Counted from the first letter of the stretch, positions 1 through 12,680 are shown. The stretch is DNA of 64,000 nt from Siphonodentalium dalli (GCA_032622095.1 CP136066.1:228786961-228850960); one strand, 5' to 3'. Numbers and translations are program-made. Notes: generated by a model from the letters alone, not told the origin.

Positions 1-1142
1 GACAACACATTTCGGGTTTTCGTTGTGTGTGTATTCGCTGGATGTCTTATAGTTGCAGTATGTAACTATTATGACCGCGTTAATTGCTTTCGATGTTTAG
101 GTATGAACATTGGCTGGGCCATGCACTCTTGAAGAGTTTATGGCGGGAACACAATGCCTTCGATCTTTGAACCGCATTTAGAAGCTTTCTGGTGTGGTGA
201 ATGAGAAACCTGCAGTAATAAGCCGTAGTATTTTTGTAATAATTTGAAGGATTAGTTGTTTTGGCGGAATTCTGAGGCGGAGCATTCATGTAACCAATAT
301 ATTTTATATTATAATTTATATTTATGGCTAATAATATGATCTTGAGGGCGTTACCATTTCTGATTATGGTTTTCTTGTGCACATGTGATTTTGAGCTTCA
401 ATTAGCTCTCAGTAGCTCCTACAGCTCTATTGTTTAAAATATTTGGTAGGTAGATAAAAACAATTTTAAAATCTGCAATTATTAAAATATCTGCTTATTT
501 GTTTTTTGTTTTTGCATGTTTTTTTTACACTCTTCCGATGGTTGTGTCTCCCCATCAATACTTAAAGTCATGTTCTGGCCATTTGATTTTTTTATATATT
601 AGTTCTTATTGTATGTATTGAATATATGTAGTTTCTTGCGGCTTCCTCAATACAATGTAAGGTTGTATGGTCATCTGTTTCGATTAGTTTTGTGCAGTCA
701 ATCACTAGCTGGGTGAGTATTTCATATTGTTTAAGTGGTTGGTTTCCACTGTTGCACAATTTGTTTGTGAGGAGATGTTCTGTTATATCTATTATATGTT
801 CTATCATATATTTGCTTCTTAGTATGATGGGCATTTAGCAATGAAGTGCAGTCTATCCTCAGTTTCAGTTTTATGTCCTCATGCCCTGTTCTTACTTTGT
901 TATCTGATTTGTTATGGATAATATAATTATATAAACTTAAAAAGGTGTTGTTCTCCTTAAATATGTCTAATGCTCGTAATGTCAGTTATTATACTGTAAA
1001 TGACATATATTATATGTAATATCTGGCGAAATCAGGTATTATACATATTTACTGAATTGTTCAGTTATTATATATAATATCTAATTATACGTTTTAACTG
1101 TAACATATGTCATCGCTTAAAGCTAGATCTATGTTTACACAG
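1..1142. other. AT-rich non-coding flank, probably intron
   Basis: No convincing coding exon, RNA gene or mobile element is visible here. The open frames are short and show no family motif. An astacin exon starts in phase 0 just downstream, so this should be intron. The exon expected next upstream would carry the middle of the catalytic domain, and I did not find it, so it probably lies beyond the left edge. Confidence 0.5.
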
Positions 1143-1343
1143 AAAGGAGCCGCTGCGCACGAAATAGGTCATTTGCTCGGGTTGCACCATGAACAAACTA
1201 GAGCAGACCGAGACGACTTCGTTCAAATAAACTACGAGAACATCATTCCTGGAAATGAGCATAATTTCGAAAAAAGTTCGACAAATTATTCCAGCTTTGG
1301 CACACCATACGACTACCACAGTGTCATGCACTATGGAAGATGG
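1143..1343 (+). CDS. Astacin-family metalloprotease, exon with zinc-binding motif and Met-turn
   Basis: This is an internal exon of a secreted zinc endopeptidase. The frame reads KGAAAHEIGHLLGLHHEQTR and then ADRDD, which matches the astacin signature HExxHxxGxxHExxRxDRD: three zinc-ligand histidines, the catalytic glutamate, and the E and R/D residues typical of the family. It ends with SVMHYGRW, the Met-turn (S-x-M-H-Y) whose tyrosine is the fifth zinc ligand in astacins. An acceptor (tttacacag) precedes it and a strong donor (gtaagt) follows. The exon is 67 codons, phase 0 at both ends. It continues in phase into the exon at 14074, across a 12.7-kb intron. Upstream exons lie outside the window. 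All catalytic residues are intact, so I see no reason to call it a pseudogene. The assignment to astacins is firm; the subfamily (BMP1, meprin, hatching enzyme-like) cannot be told. Confidence 0.88.
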
Positions 1344-1454
1344 GTAAGTATCCACAAGATATAGACCACCCCACTAAGTCGAGGAATGCATTATCTGTAT
1401 CCAACTACAGTACGGCATATTGTTACTACACTCTTAAAACAATAGGTTTTCCGC

Positions 1455-1690
1455 AGGTACTGAACTTGTCCCGTGGGGAGTACCAAATTGTTGGTACTCC
1501 GGAGTACCAAATATTGTACTCTGGATTACCAAATATTGTTGGTACTCTGGAGTATCAGATACCCAGGTACTCTGGAGTACAGGTACTGTGGAGTACACCA
1601 TCGGGTACTCTAGAGTACCAAATATTTAGGTACAATACAAAGTACCTAGATATTTGGTACTCTAGAGTACGAAATAGATAGGTACTATGT
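1455..1690. repeat. Imperfect palindromic repeats rich in GGTACTC/GAGTACC
   Basis: Units of about 20-25 bases, such as ggtactctggagtaccaaat, recur about ten times in both orientations. The region can therefore fold on itself at many places. It lies just inside the intron, about 110 bases after the astacin exon donor. It overlaps an open frame that has no family resemblance and that I treat as chance. Confidence 0.75.
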
Positions 1691-1780
1691 GGAGAACCTG
1701 CCCATGTACCAAGCTTTTGAAATAAGGAAAAAATTCGACGGCAAATTTAACGATGTGGCATGCTATTCTAAATGATGCCA

Positions 1781-2885
1781 CGGCGTTTAAACATCTAATT
1801 AAGTACAAAAAACACCAATCGGCGATTTAATTAAACATCTAATTAAGTGCAGAACACCAATCGGCGATTTAATTAAACATCTAATTAAGTACAAAACACA
1901 AATCGGCGATTTAATTAAACATCTAATTAAGTGCGAAACACCAATCGGCGATTTAATTAAACATATAATTAAGTGCAAAAGACCAATCGGCGATTTAATT
2001 AAACATCTAATTAAGTGCAAAACACCAATCGGCGATTTAATTAAACATCCAATTAAGTACAAAACACCAATCGGCGATTTAATTAAACATCTAATTAAGT
2101 ACAAAACACCAATCAGCGATTTAATTAAACATCTAATTAAGTTCAAAACACCAATCGGCGATTTAATTAAACATATAATTAAGTGCAAAACACCAATCGG
2201 TGATTTAATTAAACATATAATTAAGTGCAAAACACCATTCGGAGATTTAATTAAACATCTAATTAAGTACAAAACACCAATCGGCGATTTAATTATGCAT
2301 CTAATTAAGTACAAAAGACCAATCAGCGATTTAATTAAACATGTATTTAAGTGCAAAACACCAATCAATCGGCGGTTTAATTAAACATCTAATTAAGTAC
2401 AAAACACCAATCGGCGATTTAATTAAACTTCTAATTAAGTACAAAACATCAATAGGCGATTTAATTAAACATCTAATTAAGTACAAAACACCAATCGGCG
2501 ATTTAATTATACATCTAATTAAGTACAAAACACCAATCAGCGATTTAATTAAACATCTAATTAAGTGCAAAACACCAATCGGCGATTTAATTAAACATCT
2601 AATTAAGTACAAAACATCAATAGGCGATTTAATTAAACATCTAATTAAGTACAAAACACCAATCGGCGATTTAGTTAAACATCTTATTAAGTACAAAACA
2701 TCAATCGGCGATTTAATTAAACATCTAATTAAGTACAAAACACCAATCGGCAACTTAATTAAACATCTAATTAAGTGCAAAATACCAATCGGCGATTTAA
2801 TTAAACGTCTAATTAAGTGCAAAACACAAATCGGCGATTTAATTAAACATGTAATTAAGTACAAAACACCAATCGGCGATTTATC
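1781..2885. repeat. 42-bp minisatellite, about 26 copies
   Basis: The unit is 42 bases and contains the palindromes TTAATTAA and aattaagt followed by acaaaacaccaatcggcgat. Copies differ by a few substitutions (tac/tgc, cca/tca, cat/cag). Because 42 is a multiple of three and most units lack stops, long open frames appear on both strands: a 14-residue repeat of the type IGDLIKHLIKYKTP on plus, and a different one on minus. A plus-strand frame runs from 2341 through the end of the array into unique sequence to 3027. I regard it as non-coding intronic minisatellite. Confidence 0.92.
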
Positions 2886-5800
2886 ACAAAGGTTTGCGAT
2901 TAATCGCACTGGTTTGTGCTTGATCGCAGATATATTGTCATATGTTGCCTCTAAGGGGCTTGAACCGTATAAACATTATAAATCTGATATCTTAAACAGG
3001 TCTGGTGAACCACTTATCGGTCTATAGCTCGATCGGGCTAAAATAGACTGATCGATCTTTCACAGCCAGCATGCATCTGGGATAAGGGGAGTCACTCTAA
3101 ACTGTTATATTATTTAACTTTCAACCAATAATTAAGCAAAATTAATTCTGATTTCTTTTGCAAGACACCGAATAGTTATTTACTGAGAATATACAAAACA
3201 AACATGTACACATATTCAAACAAACAGATTTCAGTTATCAAGAAATTAGTTCCCTCTCAAAACTAAGTTAGTCATCATATGGACAAATAGTTGACTAACC
3301 TAAGTTAGTCATATTATTGACTAATATGTTTTCTTCAGTGTAAGACTATGAGTTCTCGCTATGATAGATAATCTTCTTGTTCGTGCTGTTCTTTAATATT
3401 TCGATCAAAACGAAATTTAGAAGAACTGAATTCACCATAACATTCCTGATGATACATATCTCGCGTTTTGTTTTTTGCTGTGTTGTTTAACCAGTTCGCA
3501 ATGAGGTAATCAGAGGAGAACACGGAACCTATTCCTAAATTATTAGATATATTTTTATAGTCTTTAACTAGTTTGGACGTTATAATTTGTTGCTTGATTG
3601 AGTTTCATCTACATACTATACTATTGCAGTTGGTTTAGTTTGTTCAAGTTAAGTGTAAACTTCAGTAACCATCATTCAGTAGTGTTTATAATAGCAACAT
3701 TTCCCAACCTCCAAAACTACATAACAAAATCCTGAAGACTAATTTCTCATATAGGTCCAAGACACATGGAATTGAAAGATGCGATCTGCGTATTTTTTCA
3801 AATTAACCCTAATATTGAACTTTTTGTTTTATCACAATGCATCTATTTCTCGGTTGTGAGTAAACCATCACGAGAGAATAACATTTCGAGATAGCTACAT
3901 AAATTGGTCTATTGCTAAGAAAGAAATAATATATTTGTGAGACTGTGTCTTTGTCATGTCCAAATATAACCACGTTACGTTTTCGTTTACGTAAGCCTAT
4001 GTTTTAAATTTTCCCTATTCCACACATCTTTAATTGATTTAAGTACTCGAAGTGGCAGTACATGGTATATGAACAGCAAATATGTCCAGTTAAGAGAAGT
4101 GAGATGTAGAAAACTAAAACTCATTAATATCGAACTGGGAGCACATTCTGGAGTGAATTAAAATCAATATGTGTTAATGGACAATTAATAACTCAATTCC
4201 ATATTAATAGAGGTCGTTTCAAAATGAACATACGTCAAATGAAAATCAATAGCATTCAAATAACAACAAAAATTCCAAAATAATAGAAGTCGTTTTAACA
4301 CAAAATACGTCAATGAAAATTAATAGATGTCAGACAACCAATATATGTTGTACGAATCAATAGCCTCCACGCCAAGTCGAAAGTTATTCAATGGAAAAGA
4401 TCTCTATCGTATATATACAAATATATACGATCAAACACAATTGTATAGATGCCACGCAATGTTAATATATGGCACTCGATGTCGTGTTTAATGAAATACA
4501 AAGGAAAAAATCTCTGCCGTATACATATTGTAACCAATGATGAACACGTGGGAATTATGAAAACACAATTTAATAGCAGTCACGCATAAAATAGCCCAGA
4601 TTTAGGCTGTCGTCCTTACCGCAAGTGTTGGATCAACTGCAATCTTTCATAAATTGGTGAGAGGAGCGAGCGAATCTATATATAGGTGACACTCCACACT
4701 TTCAATAGACAGGGGCCCAGCAATAAGGGGGCATAGATTCATTGAACTTGATCTGGATTATGATCCCAAACCATATAGACAATATATATATGCCTTACAT
4801 TGGTACAGAATAGGCATTCATAATTTGATATGCAATGCCCATCATTATTTGGGGTACCAAGAGTTATGGCCATTGATCTTGTGATCGAAAATATTATTTT
4901 TATTAAAAAGTTACCAAAATATTGCATTTTTAGATGAAAACTAGATTTTTCGAGCATGGTCAACTATGTCTGGATTCCAACATCAATATGAACAAAAGTC
5001 AAACTTTTTCCGTTTATAATTCCCGAAAATCAATTTTACTGCCGATGATAACTTTTGGGTACTAAAAAATTTACCCCTGGAGTATATAGAACCACAGTTT
5101 CGTAGAAAACGCTTCTGCTACAGGTGGTGTCAAGGCCACTTGAACTTAAATTTTTTATCAGTCTAGAACACCTTCTAAAATTACACAAATTCATATCATA
5201 CCTTGTCTCAATATACACACCGCGTGAATGGTGCCAGAAACCACTTGACACTTTATGGTTATAAAATCTGATCATTCGAAACTGTTACCACATAAAAGAG
5301 TAGGATCTGATTGTCTGTCCGTACGTCCGTTCTTAGTTTTCTCCCCTAGACCGATTTAGCCGAATTTGGTGTGGTGACTCGGGGTACCCTGGCGGAGATT
5401 ATAACGGCGTTACTTTTTCAAAATTGTGTTAACAAAAAATACAATTATAAAGACTAAAAAAATAGAAATAAAAAAAAATGTCTGTTAATTTGAGCAAGGA
5501 GCTCAATTTAAATTTGTTTTTTATTTATAAACATATTTAATTAAAACAAAATTTCATATTTCTTGTTTTAAATCAAACTGTTTAAATTATCACAATATGT
5601 GCCAAGCGCATAAAGGGCCGCCTCTGTCTAAGGTCAAAATGTACGCGAAGCGCATACGGGGGCCTCTCACTCACAGGCCACAGGCCCCTCCGACATCCGA
5701 CCCTCCGACCCTCTGACCCTCCGACCCTCCGACGCGTAATAAAAGTTCCCGAATGGAGCCTGTTTCTGCTAGGCCGGCGCGATCAGGGATCTTTCTGTGC

Positions 5801-6242
5801 TATGCCGGGATAATCCCCCACAATTGTCACACCAATACTTCCAATTTAATAATATTTAACAATCAACAAACAACTAATAGACCTACACCTTAAGAACTTA
5901 ATACACACGCGAGGTCGACCAGGTTACTAACACAGTCCTGACAAACGGATGGTAAGTCTAATAGTCAAACTCTCTTCCAACTACACACGGAACAACAACC
6001 CAAACAGGTAATTCTACCAGTCATCCCCACCAACACGGCAGGTAATTATTATTATGTTTCAGAGGGCTCTTTGGTGCGTACTGACCGTCGGCAGGCGAAT
6101 ACCGTGGATTGGCCACGACCCTGCAGTAATGCAAATCCACAATAAAGTCCAACTCTAGAACTCCAGTATAAACAACAAGTCAACAATAGGTACTAACCTA
6201 CACACATGCAAAAATCCGCCATATCGACCGCCTAACAAGACT
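2886..6242. other. Intronic AT-rich sequence with small degenerate repeats
   Basis: No gene is supported. Small structures can be seen. At 3270-3325 there is a short inverted repeat built on aagttagtcat. At 4190-4345 a unit of about 65 bases, containing aatagaggtcgtttcaaaa-like sequence, occurs about 2.5 times. At 4395-4535 two related stretches contain aaagatctctatcgtatata and aaaaatctctgccgtataca. The minus open frames at 4739-4963 and 5036-5275 have no recognisable motif. Confidence 0.6.
5285..5815 (+). mobile_element. Decayed Helitron-like fragment
   Basis: The stretch starts with a tract of the type gtctgtccgtacgtccgttc. Its second half contains aatgtacgcgaagcgcatac, a run of g/c and c-rich hairpin-prone sequence, and the phrase ttcccgaatggagcctgttt. 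The same succession (gcgcgaagcgca, gc-rich palindrome, aataaagttccgaatagagcctg) occurs two to three times inside the Helitron at 55148-56884. This makes the fragment a relative of that family. I could not define either terminus here. Confidence 0.5.
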
Positions 6243-6261
6243 TATATATATATATATATAT
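6243..6261. repeat. (TA)n tail of the LINE
   Basis: An uninterrupted alternating TA run lies directly next to the AATAAA-like signal of the minus-strand LINE. I take it as the element's 3' simple-repeat tail. Confidence 0.8.
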
Positions 6262-6389
6262 CTTTATTTCCTCCATTCACGGAGAGTTATGAATAATATA
6301 AATTGACAAAAGGAAATTCAAATAATACAAGAACAGTAAACATATATACAGTGGACATAACAACAAAGAATAGTCGCTAAGAGCTCAGC

Positions 6390-6905
6390 AAGCATACGCA
6401 CACATACATACACCCATGTATATATTGATACTTACAGACACCCATCGTGCATACTCGCACGCCCCCATACATGCAAATCCCACACTAATACATTCAATGT
6501 GCACACATGCACACATACATATCCATACTCACACACAGACAGATATTCACACATGCATAAAAAATACAAGTAATACATATACATGTGCTCACATGCCACG
6601 GTGCTATATATATATACACATATATATATATACATATATACACACATATACATATACATGCACATACATACATACATATATATATATACATACATATACA
6701 CATACATACACACATACATACACACACATATATATATATATATACATACATATAAGTATACACACACACAGCGCGCAGACAAACATACATCGCACAGACG
6801 CATGGCCCATCGCCACACACACATACACACAGCAGACCACCCTCAGGCTATAAGCGTATAAACACAAGCACATATACACATCTTGAATACTGGAGTCTAC
6901 TGGCA
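6390..6905. repeat. CA/TA microsatellite in the LINE 3' UTR
   Basis: Imperfect (CACATA)n, (TATA)n and (CA)n tracts fill this stretch. They create several long open frames on both strands made of His/Tyr/Thr/Ile or Cys/Val/Tyr/Met. These are low-complexity artefacts, not genes. The tract lies between the ORF2 stop and the LINE tail, so it is either part of the 3' UTR or an expansion within it. Confidence 0.85.
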
Positions 6906-7062
6906 CACAGACAGGTAGACAGTTATACTAATTGACTGTATGTATACAGATGCATATATGCATATTCAATGTATGGTTCATGAACATGAAATAGTATTTA
7001 ACACATGTATTAGATTTTGTACTATGCAATCAATGTTATGTTGAGTTTCTTAGCTGTTGTTC

Positions 7063-10000
7063 TTATAACTTAACGTCCGCGTTGTCGATTAGACTTGTCT
7101 GAATTGTGTGATAAGCATGCCACAGGCAATATGTGCTACAGACCATGAAGTCTGTGAACTTGTCAGCTTCACGAACGATATCGAACAATTCTCTTGGCCG
7201 TGCAGTGAGGAAAACATTTAATTGGATGTCTGGACTGAGGCTATCAAGTTTTAGAATACATGGAATATCGAATTTATTCATCAGTTCATACCATATATCA
7301 TTGCGGTATTTCGCAATCGCTAGGCAGTTCATAATAACATGTAAGGGGAGATCATCGTAATCCCCACCACACTTGCTACAAGTTAGTGATACGGACCCAG
7401 TACAAGCTATGATTCCAGCCACAGTCAGGTATGCTATTTTGTGTCTTGGGAATTTTCGACAGCAGCGCCACAGGTGAGAGACAGTTAACTTTGGGTGTAT
7501 GTTATGAAAGCGATGGAGTGATTTGTCGCTCGCCGCGCTTTCCCATTCGGATTCTGTATAATCGGAAATTGCCTTGCGCACTATACCTTTCCAAATCTGC
7601 TTTGTTGGGAAATCACTATGAGATACATAATTGGTAAGGTATGGCATCAACTGGTGGCTCTCAATGATATCTACAATGTCGGCAATGAATGAATACTTAG
7701 AAACACCAGTTATGAAGAAAGAGTGCAGCCTTAGCAAGAATACAGATTTGGCTGCCTTCTCTGTACTGAGAGTACACAAACTGCTGAAAAATAGGAGCTT
7801 CTTTTTGTCAATAAAACTTTGAGCGTTTCCGATACCCATTAACCCTTCTGCGATGTTGGTACGTGTTTGATAATGAAGACCTTGAATCTTTTTAAGACAA
7901 AATCGGTGCGTTCTTTCCAGAGACAAAATATCTGAATCAGTCATACCACACAGAAGTTCGCATCCGAAGAGGCCCCTTGGTAAAACGATGGATGTGTATA
8001 ATTTCCTACTGCTTGTTGGGGTTATACCACCTGCATACATACCTATGTTCGACAGTGAGAAATAGCTAGATCTGAGTTTTGTTTTTATTACGTCTATGGC
8101 GTTACCTTTGTGATTGAACTTGTGTATAGGGACGCCTAAGTGAACCAAACTCTCTACCTCAGACAGTTGTTTTCCACAAAGAGTCCATGCCCTATTACAA
8201 CTAGCCTTAGTGTGCTCGTTCTTGCTTTCATTGAAGACAATAACTACTGTCTTTTGTTCATTATATTTATATCTCCATTTGCGACTGTAGTTGGTGCATA
8301 TATTCATTAAGTGCTGCAGGCCATTTTCCGAAACAGAGATCAATGTCATATCATCGGCTTGTGTCGGGCATGAACAATTTATAGAGAACATATTTAGTCC
8401 TGCTCCCGAATTTGCAAGCTCTGTTAAGAGCTGATCAACGAAGAGCATGTAGAACAGAGGTGAAATGACGCCCCCTTGTTTTGTTCCCTGCTCTATCTGA
8501 AATTTTCTGGACTGACAATTCCCATATTTTACATGACAAGAAGTACCTGTAAGCATTTGATGAAACAGTAGCCATATTTTCTCATCAAAACCGAGGAGAT
8601 GAAGTTTATAGAGAAGACCATTTATCCATACGGTATCAAATGCCTTCTGGACATCAAGGAAACATGTGAACAACTTACTGTCGTTTTCTGATGCAAATTC
8701 TTTAGATTCGTATATAAGAAACGAGTCCATGAGACAGTTGATACCCTTCTGGAAGCCGTGTTGCAATGCATGTACTTTGATCATATCAGGAACACGATAC
8801 TCTAGTCTTAATAAAATTATTTTTTCGAGCAATTTGTAAATGGCAGGGAGCAGGGTTATCGCCCGATAGCTGTCAAATAACTTTCGGGGTTTGTTGCCTC
8901 CTTTGTACAGAGGAACGATTATCCCAATCTTAGCCGGTTCTGGTATATGAGAAAACATCATGATACCCGTCAATAGTGCAGTTAGGCATTTGATCAATGC
9001 TGTACCATCAAGGACCAAGTGTTCATTATAAACATTATCCCACCCGAAGCTTTGTTCAAGTTGAGTGTTTTGAGCGTGTTCTCGACTTCATCTCCAAGTA
9101 CAGGTTCAGTGACATATTTAGAGTTACTCCCCGTTTTACAGTATTGGCCATTGGCGAGGTCTGCGACGGTGTCGTTCACAATTTGAAGGTGGTTCTCGTC
9201 AAAGCTATCGTGTACCAAGGGTTTATATAGTGACTCAAAGTAGTCGGCCCACCCATCTGATATTTCTGAGGAATTTCTTAAAGTTGCCCCGTTGTATTCA
9301 AAAATCTTGTTTGGTCTATTCTCATAATTTCGCCTAGAATTTATTATTTTAAAGAATGACCCTTGATCTACTTCAGCAGCGGTGTCTAGCTCATTGCTAC
9401 GATCACTCAAATGTTGATTGCAGCATTGCCTAAACTCCCGTCTGAAGGCGCATTTTCTAGACTTATATTCTACATATAAAGCATTATCAACTTCCCGAGG
9501 TCTACCAGCAGTGATCCAATTCCGTCTGCTTGTTGTCATATGAGCGTGCAAGTCCTTCAAGTGACTGTTCCAAAACGGTTTGAGGTGGCTTTTGAATGTT
9601 TTTTGTGGAATTATTTCACTCGACGCTCGCTGAATAGCTGAAATAATATTATTATAAAGAGCGTCTACATCGCCTCTGCTATTTATGTTATAGCTTTGTG
9701 GAAGAAGCGATGCTAGAGTATATTTATACTGACTCATTAAGTTTGGTGAGGATCTAAATTTCTTCCAGTTATACAAGGGGGTAGAGTTAGATCCCCGTTT
9801 GGAACTGTCGGCTTGAGTGTCACATCTGAATAAACATACAATTGGTCTATGGTTAGAAATATCAGTAACGTCATCATCAATAATTTCAGCATGCACGAGA
9901 GTCATATAAATGTCTCTCTGTGAATACAGCACATAATCAATAGACGTGCCCTCACCACCAGTGGCAGGAACACAAGTTGCTTTTCTGCCAGCGCAAAGGT

Positions 10001-10620
10001 TACTTTCATTTACTGGTACAAACTGTTTTGGTTCGAGTACTCTGCGGAGAGAGTTGTCTCGCGGACGTGATCTTGAAAGAGTACAGTTGAAATCGCCCAT
10101 GATAATAACATGACCAAGAGAAAAGTAAGTATCTATGATATCACCGAGTGCTTGTGTATATTGTAAATGAAATTCGTCTGTATAGTTGGTTGACGGTAGA
10201 TACACTTGGAATATGTATAGGTAATCTGCATCAGGTAATTCAACTTGGATACCACAAATTCTATCGTCATCAATTTGTATGGTTGATACATAGGGGTCTA
10301 GAACTTCTTTCCATATAAGGGGCACGCCACCTTTATGTCTCCCCCCGCTGATGGGGTAGCCTTTGAGAGAAATCACACACAATGTGACATTTGTAGTTGA
10401 CTAGCATAGGTTCGAGTATATGAGAGTTGTGTTCGTGCAGCCAATGTTCACTGATACCACATATATCTATGTTCCTCTCGTGAATCATGTCATTTAAATA
10501 GGCACCGGATATGGAATCAGCTGATGCCGAAAGACCAGTACAATTCCAAGTGTCAATTACAGTAAGATATACAACATGAGTACAATGAGGTATAACAAGA
10601 AAAAGAAGCCAGAGTAGCAT
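7063..10620 (-). pseudogene. LINE ORF2: endonuclease plus reverse transcriptase, two frameshifts
   Basis: Three open pieces make one ancestral ORF2. The first (10620 to about 10380) starts the APE endonuclease: TWNCTGL, then ICGISEHWL with the catalytic glutamate. The second (10382-8994) continues it: GGRHKGGVPLIW, MGDFNC, SIDYVLYS and SNHRPIVCLF, the last being the catalytic SxHxP motif. The third (9018-7063, 651 residues) is the reverse transcriptase: IVPLYKGG, motif A FLDVQKAFDTVW (about residues 120-131), motif B GTKQGGVISPL (about 178-189), and motif C QADDMTLI (about 219-227), where the usual YADD is altered to QADD. A C-terminal CSKCG...H...C knuckle lies near residue 560. Frames change near 10360 and near 9040; the second looks like a single-base deletion after LNKASG. 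In life the protein would nick target DNA and copy the element's RNA; this copy cannot. Confidence 0.9.
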
Positions 10621-10644
10621 AAACCATATGACATAATTATATGT

Positions 10645-11007
10645 TCAATTCCCATTATACTGGGTTTGTCGTCTATCGAAATCATTTTGAGACAGCCAGA
10701 GTCGACAGAATACTTGACGCGGCCAGAAGTTCTTATTGATTACTTTTGTCATGTCATCTTCGTGTATATTTATTCTGGCAGAAACAGTATGTTCTTTCCT
10801 ACTATGCATCATGCGAACAATTGAGAAGCGAACGCCGGCGTCGGTGAGATAGTCCTGAATTGCTTCTGGAGTAACACTGTCGAGCAAGTTACCGACAAAT
10901 ACTCGGATTGTATTTATCGGCGTGTTGTGTTTGCTGCGCATTGAATTTTCCGTCTGACTATCACTTGGTGGCGAGTAATTATCTCCATCAAAAAACCAAC
11001 TAACCCG
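10645..11007 (-). pseudogene. LINE ORF1 fragment, RRM-like RNA-binding protein
   Basis: From an ATG at 10941 the frame encodes 98 residues; it is open upstream to 11007 (SWFFDGDNYSPPSDSQ). The core TIRVFVGNLLDSVTPEAIQD, followed later by WPRQVFCRLW, has the look of the small RRM-like or related RNA-binding domain seen in ORF1 of many invertebrate LINEs: a beta strand (VFVGNL), a helix, and a final WP-x-x-V-x-x-R strand. The stop lies 24 bases before the ORF2 ATG, consistent with a two-ORF element. Whether ORF1 is complete is unknown, because a stop sits at 11008-11010 and no clear upstream start is seen. It could be the 3' part of a longer ORF1. Confidence 0.7.
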
Positions 11008-11102
11008 CTAACCTTGTAAAATCATTACACACCACTGAACAATCAGCTACACACACCTGATCACAAAACTATCAACAACTGCATGTACAAACCTGCAAAT
11101 AA

Positions 11103-11503
11103 ATGATTTCATCCGCGCCCGTGCCTAGGGGAGGACGGGCCGGACAGAATAATCGAAAACACTACTTAACACTCCAGACCTCAGAAAACATACTAAGCAC
11201 ACAGTCCGGCCTCAGCTGCTTCCTCAGTCCGCCCCGCACCTCACAACCAGGTCAACGGGTTCTGACACTCGCACAGGAGTTAAAGGCGAGCATTGCACCA
11301 TCGAGAGTTGAGGAGCCCCGACCGACCTCAAGTCAACCGGCTGGCATTGCAGCCTCTTCCTATAGCGTTGAGCCCGTAGTAAGCACGGAATACAACAGAC
11401 TAAGGCAACTGGAGTACATGCAAGCACTAAATAGGACAAATAATGACAACTATTCACAACTCAAAATAATATATATATCAACGCACAAAACAAAGAAAAC
11501 ATG
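11103..11503 (+). other. Open stretch ending at a donor-like site; doubtful exon
   Basis: The plus frame is open for 134 codons and is less AT-rich than its surroundings. It includes RVLTLAQELKASIAP and a Pro/Ser/Glu-rich stretch. The sequence at 11504 is gtaagt, a perfect donor. No family is recognised, the astacin reading passes over it without need, and the stretch lies at the 5' side of the minus-strand LINE, so it may be that element's 5' UTR. I list it only so it can be tested. Confidence 0.2.
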
Positions 11504-11550
11504 GTAAGTCTTCATCGCCAGTCCTGGTTCGGAATGGGGGGGGGGGGGCG

Positions 11551-12680
11551 CAGGGATGTGGCTAAAGGGTCTCCGCTGGGGGGGGGGGGTGTCCACCTTC
11601 GGAATTTCCAACTGCACCCCCCCCCCCCTTGAGTCGGAATCACACCAACACAATTTTTGCATAATTCCATTTGCACCCACCCCCCTTGAATCGGAATCAC
11701 ACCAACACAACTTTTTTTCATAATTCCATTTGCACACCCCCTTGAGTCGGAAACGCACCAACACAACTTTTTGCATAATTCCATTTGCACCCCCTCCTTG
11801 TACCTCATGCTCAGGCCTAATTTCCTATATATTCACAAGCCATGCTTCTATTTTCCCAGTATGAGAATATTAAGATATTTTAACCTGAAAATTGCCCCAA
11901 AAAAACAACTAGTGATCTAATTCCAAACAAATACACACAGCTACCGACAACAGACCAGGAAACACCGGGCCGACCATGGTTGTTCGGCCCGGTGTGAGAA
12001 AATTTTGAAAACTATACAAGAAAATCGCAAATCCTAGCATCTAGACTGGCCTCAACTGAAGCTTTCCTACTGTTGGAAATTTCAAACCTCATGCTCCTCC
12101 TCAGGTTGGAAAATTCTTCAACTGATGACCATTTATGTCTACAAGTTTGACCAAATGTAGTAAAATATTGTTTTGCTAAACTAATTAGCAGTTTTGTATT
12201 TGTATTGGCCATGTGTGGATGGGGCAATAACACACCGAAGAAAATCGCAAAATCCTAACATCTAGACTAGCCTCAAGCCTTCATACTGTTGGAAATTTCA
12301 AACCCTACACCCCCACTTAGGTTGGAAAATTTCCAACTGATGACAATTCCAATGACAATGTTGACCAATTGTATGACAATATTGTTTTCTTAAATTAACT
12401 AGAAGTTTTTGACTGGCCACGGGGGAGGGACCAGGACACAAGCTTTCCAAGTGTTGGAAATTTCCAACCTGTCACCTCCTTAAGGTTGGAAAATTTCCAA
12501 CTGATGACCATTTATGTCAAAATTTTTGACCAAAAATAGGAACATATGCAAATATTGGTCGAAAAACAATAAATTCCCCCCAATAAATTGTTTTTACCTG
12601 AAATTAGGAATTTCCAACTATTGAAAATATAGCTCTCTGTTGGGGGTGAAACACCCCCACACCCCCCTCTAGCCACATAC
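11551..12680 (+). mobile_element. hAT-like non-autonomous DNA transposon, copy A
   Basis: The left end is cagggatgtggctaaagggt; near 12680 the right end is ctctagccacat, its inverted counterpart. Internal sequence (caccccccttgagtcggaat, gcataattccatttgcaccc, ggttggaaaatttccaactg repeated several times) matches the better-preserved copy at 32353-33522 throughout. No transposase is encoded. A CAGGG start is typical of hAT elements. The right terminus here has drifted (cacatacatgg), so no target duplication can be seen. Confidence 0.75.

Larger units (their letters stand above)
6243..11007 (-). mobile_element. APE-type non-LTR retrotransposon (LINE), minus strand, frameshifted
   Basis: On the minus strand the order is a short ORF1, a 24-base gap, ORF2 (endonuclease then reverse transcriptase), a 3' UTR carrying a long CA/TA microsatellite, an AATAAA-like signal (TTTATT on plus at 6263-6268) and a terminal (TA)n tail at 6243-6261. 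A simple-repeat tail after a polyadenylation-like signal is normal for several LINE clades, so I place the 3' end at 6243. The 5' end is not defined and is at least 11007. ORF2 is broken by two frameshifts, so this copy is dead. It sits antisense in the large astacin intron. The clade is not assigned; it differs from the other two LINE types in this window. Confidence 0.88.

Noticed and set aside
1110-1355. Minus-strand 81-residue open frame
   Set aside because: It is the antisense shadow of the astacin exon, which has the HExxHxxGxxH motif on plus.
1799-2909. Two minus-strand repeat proteins of about 190 residues
   Set aside because: They are translations of the 42-bp minisatellite, which is open on both strands because 42 is divisible by three.
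6416-6906. Five overlapping open frames of 92-145 residues
   Set aside because: They consist only of translated CA/TA microsatellite and have no protein-like composition.
11512-11808. Minus-strand frames with repeated CVGVIPIQGG-like words
   Set aside because: They are read from repeated c-rich sequence inside the hAT-like element and have no coding support.
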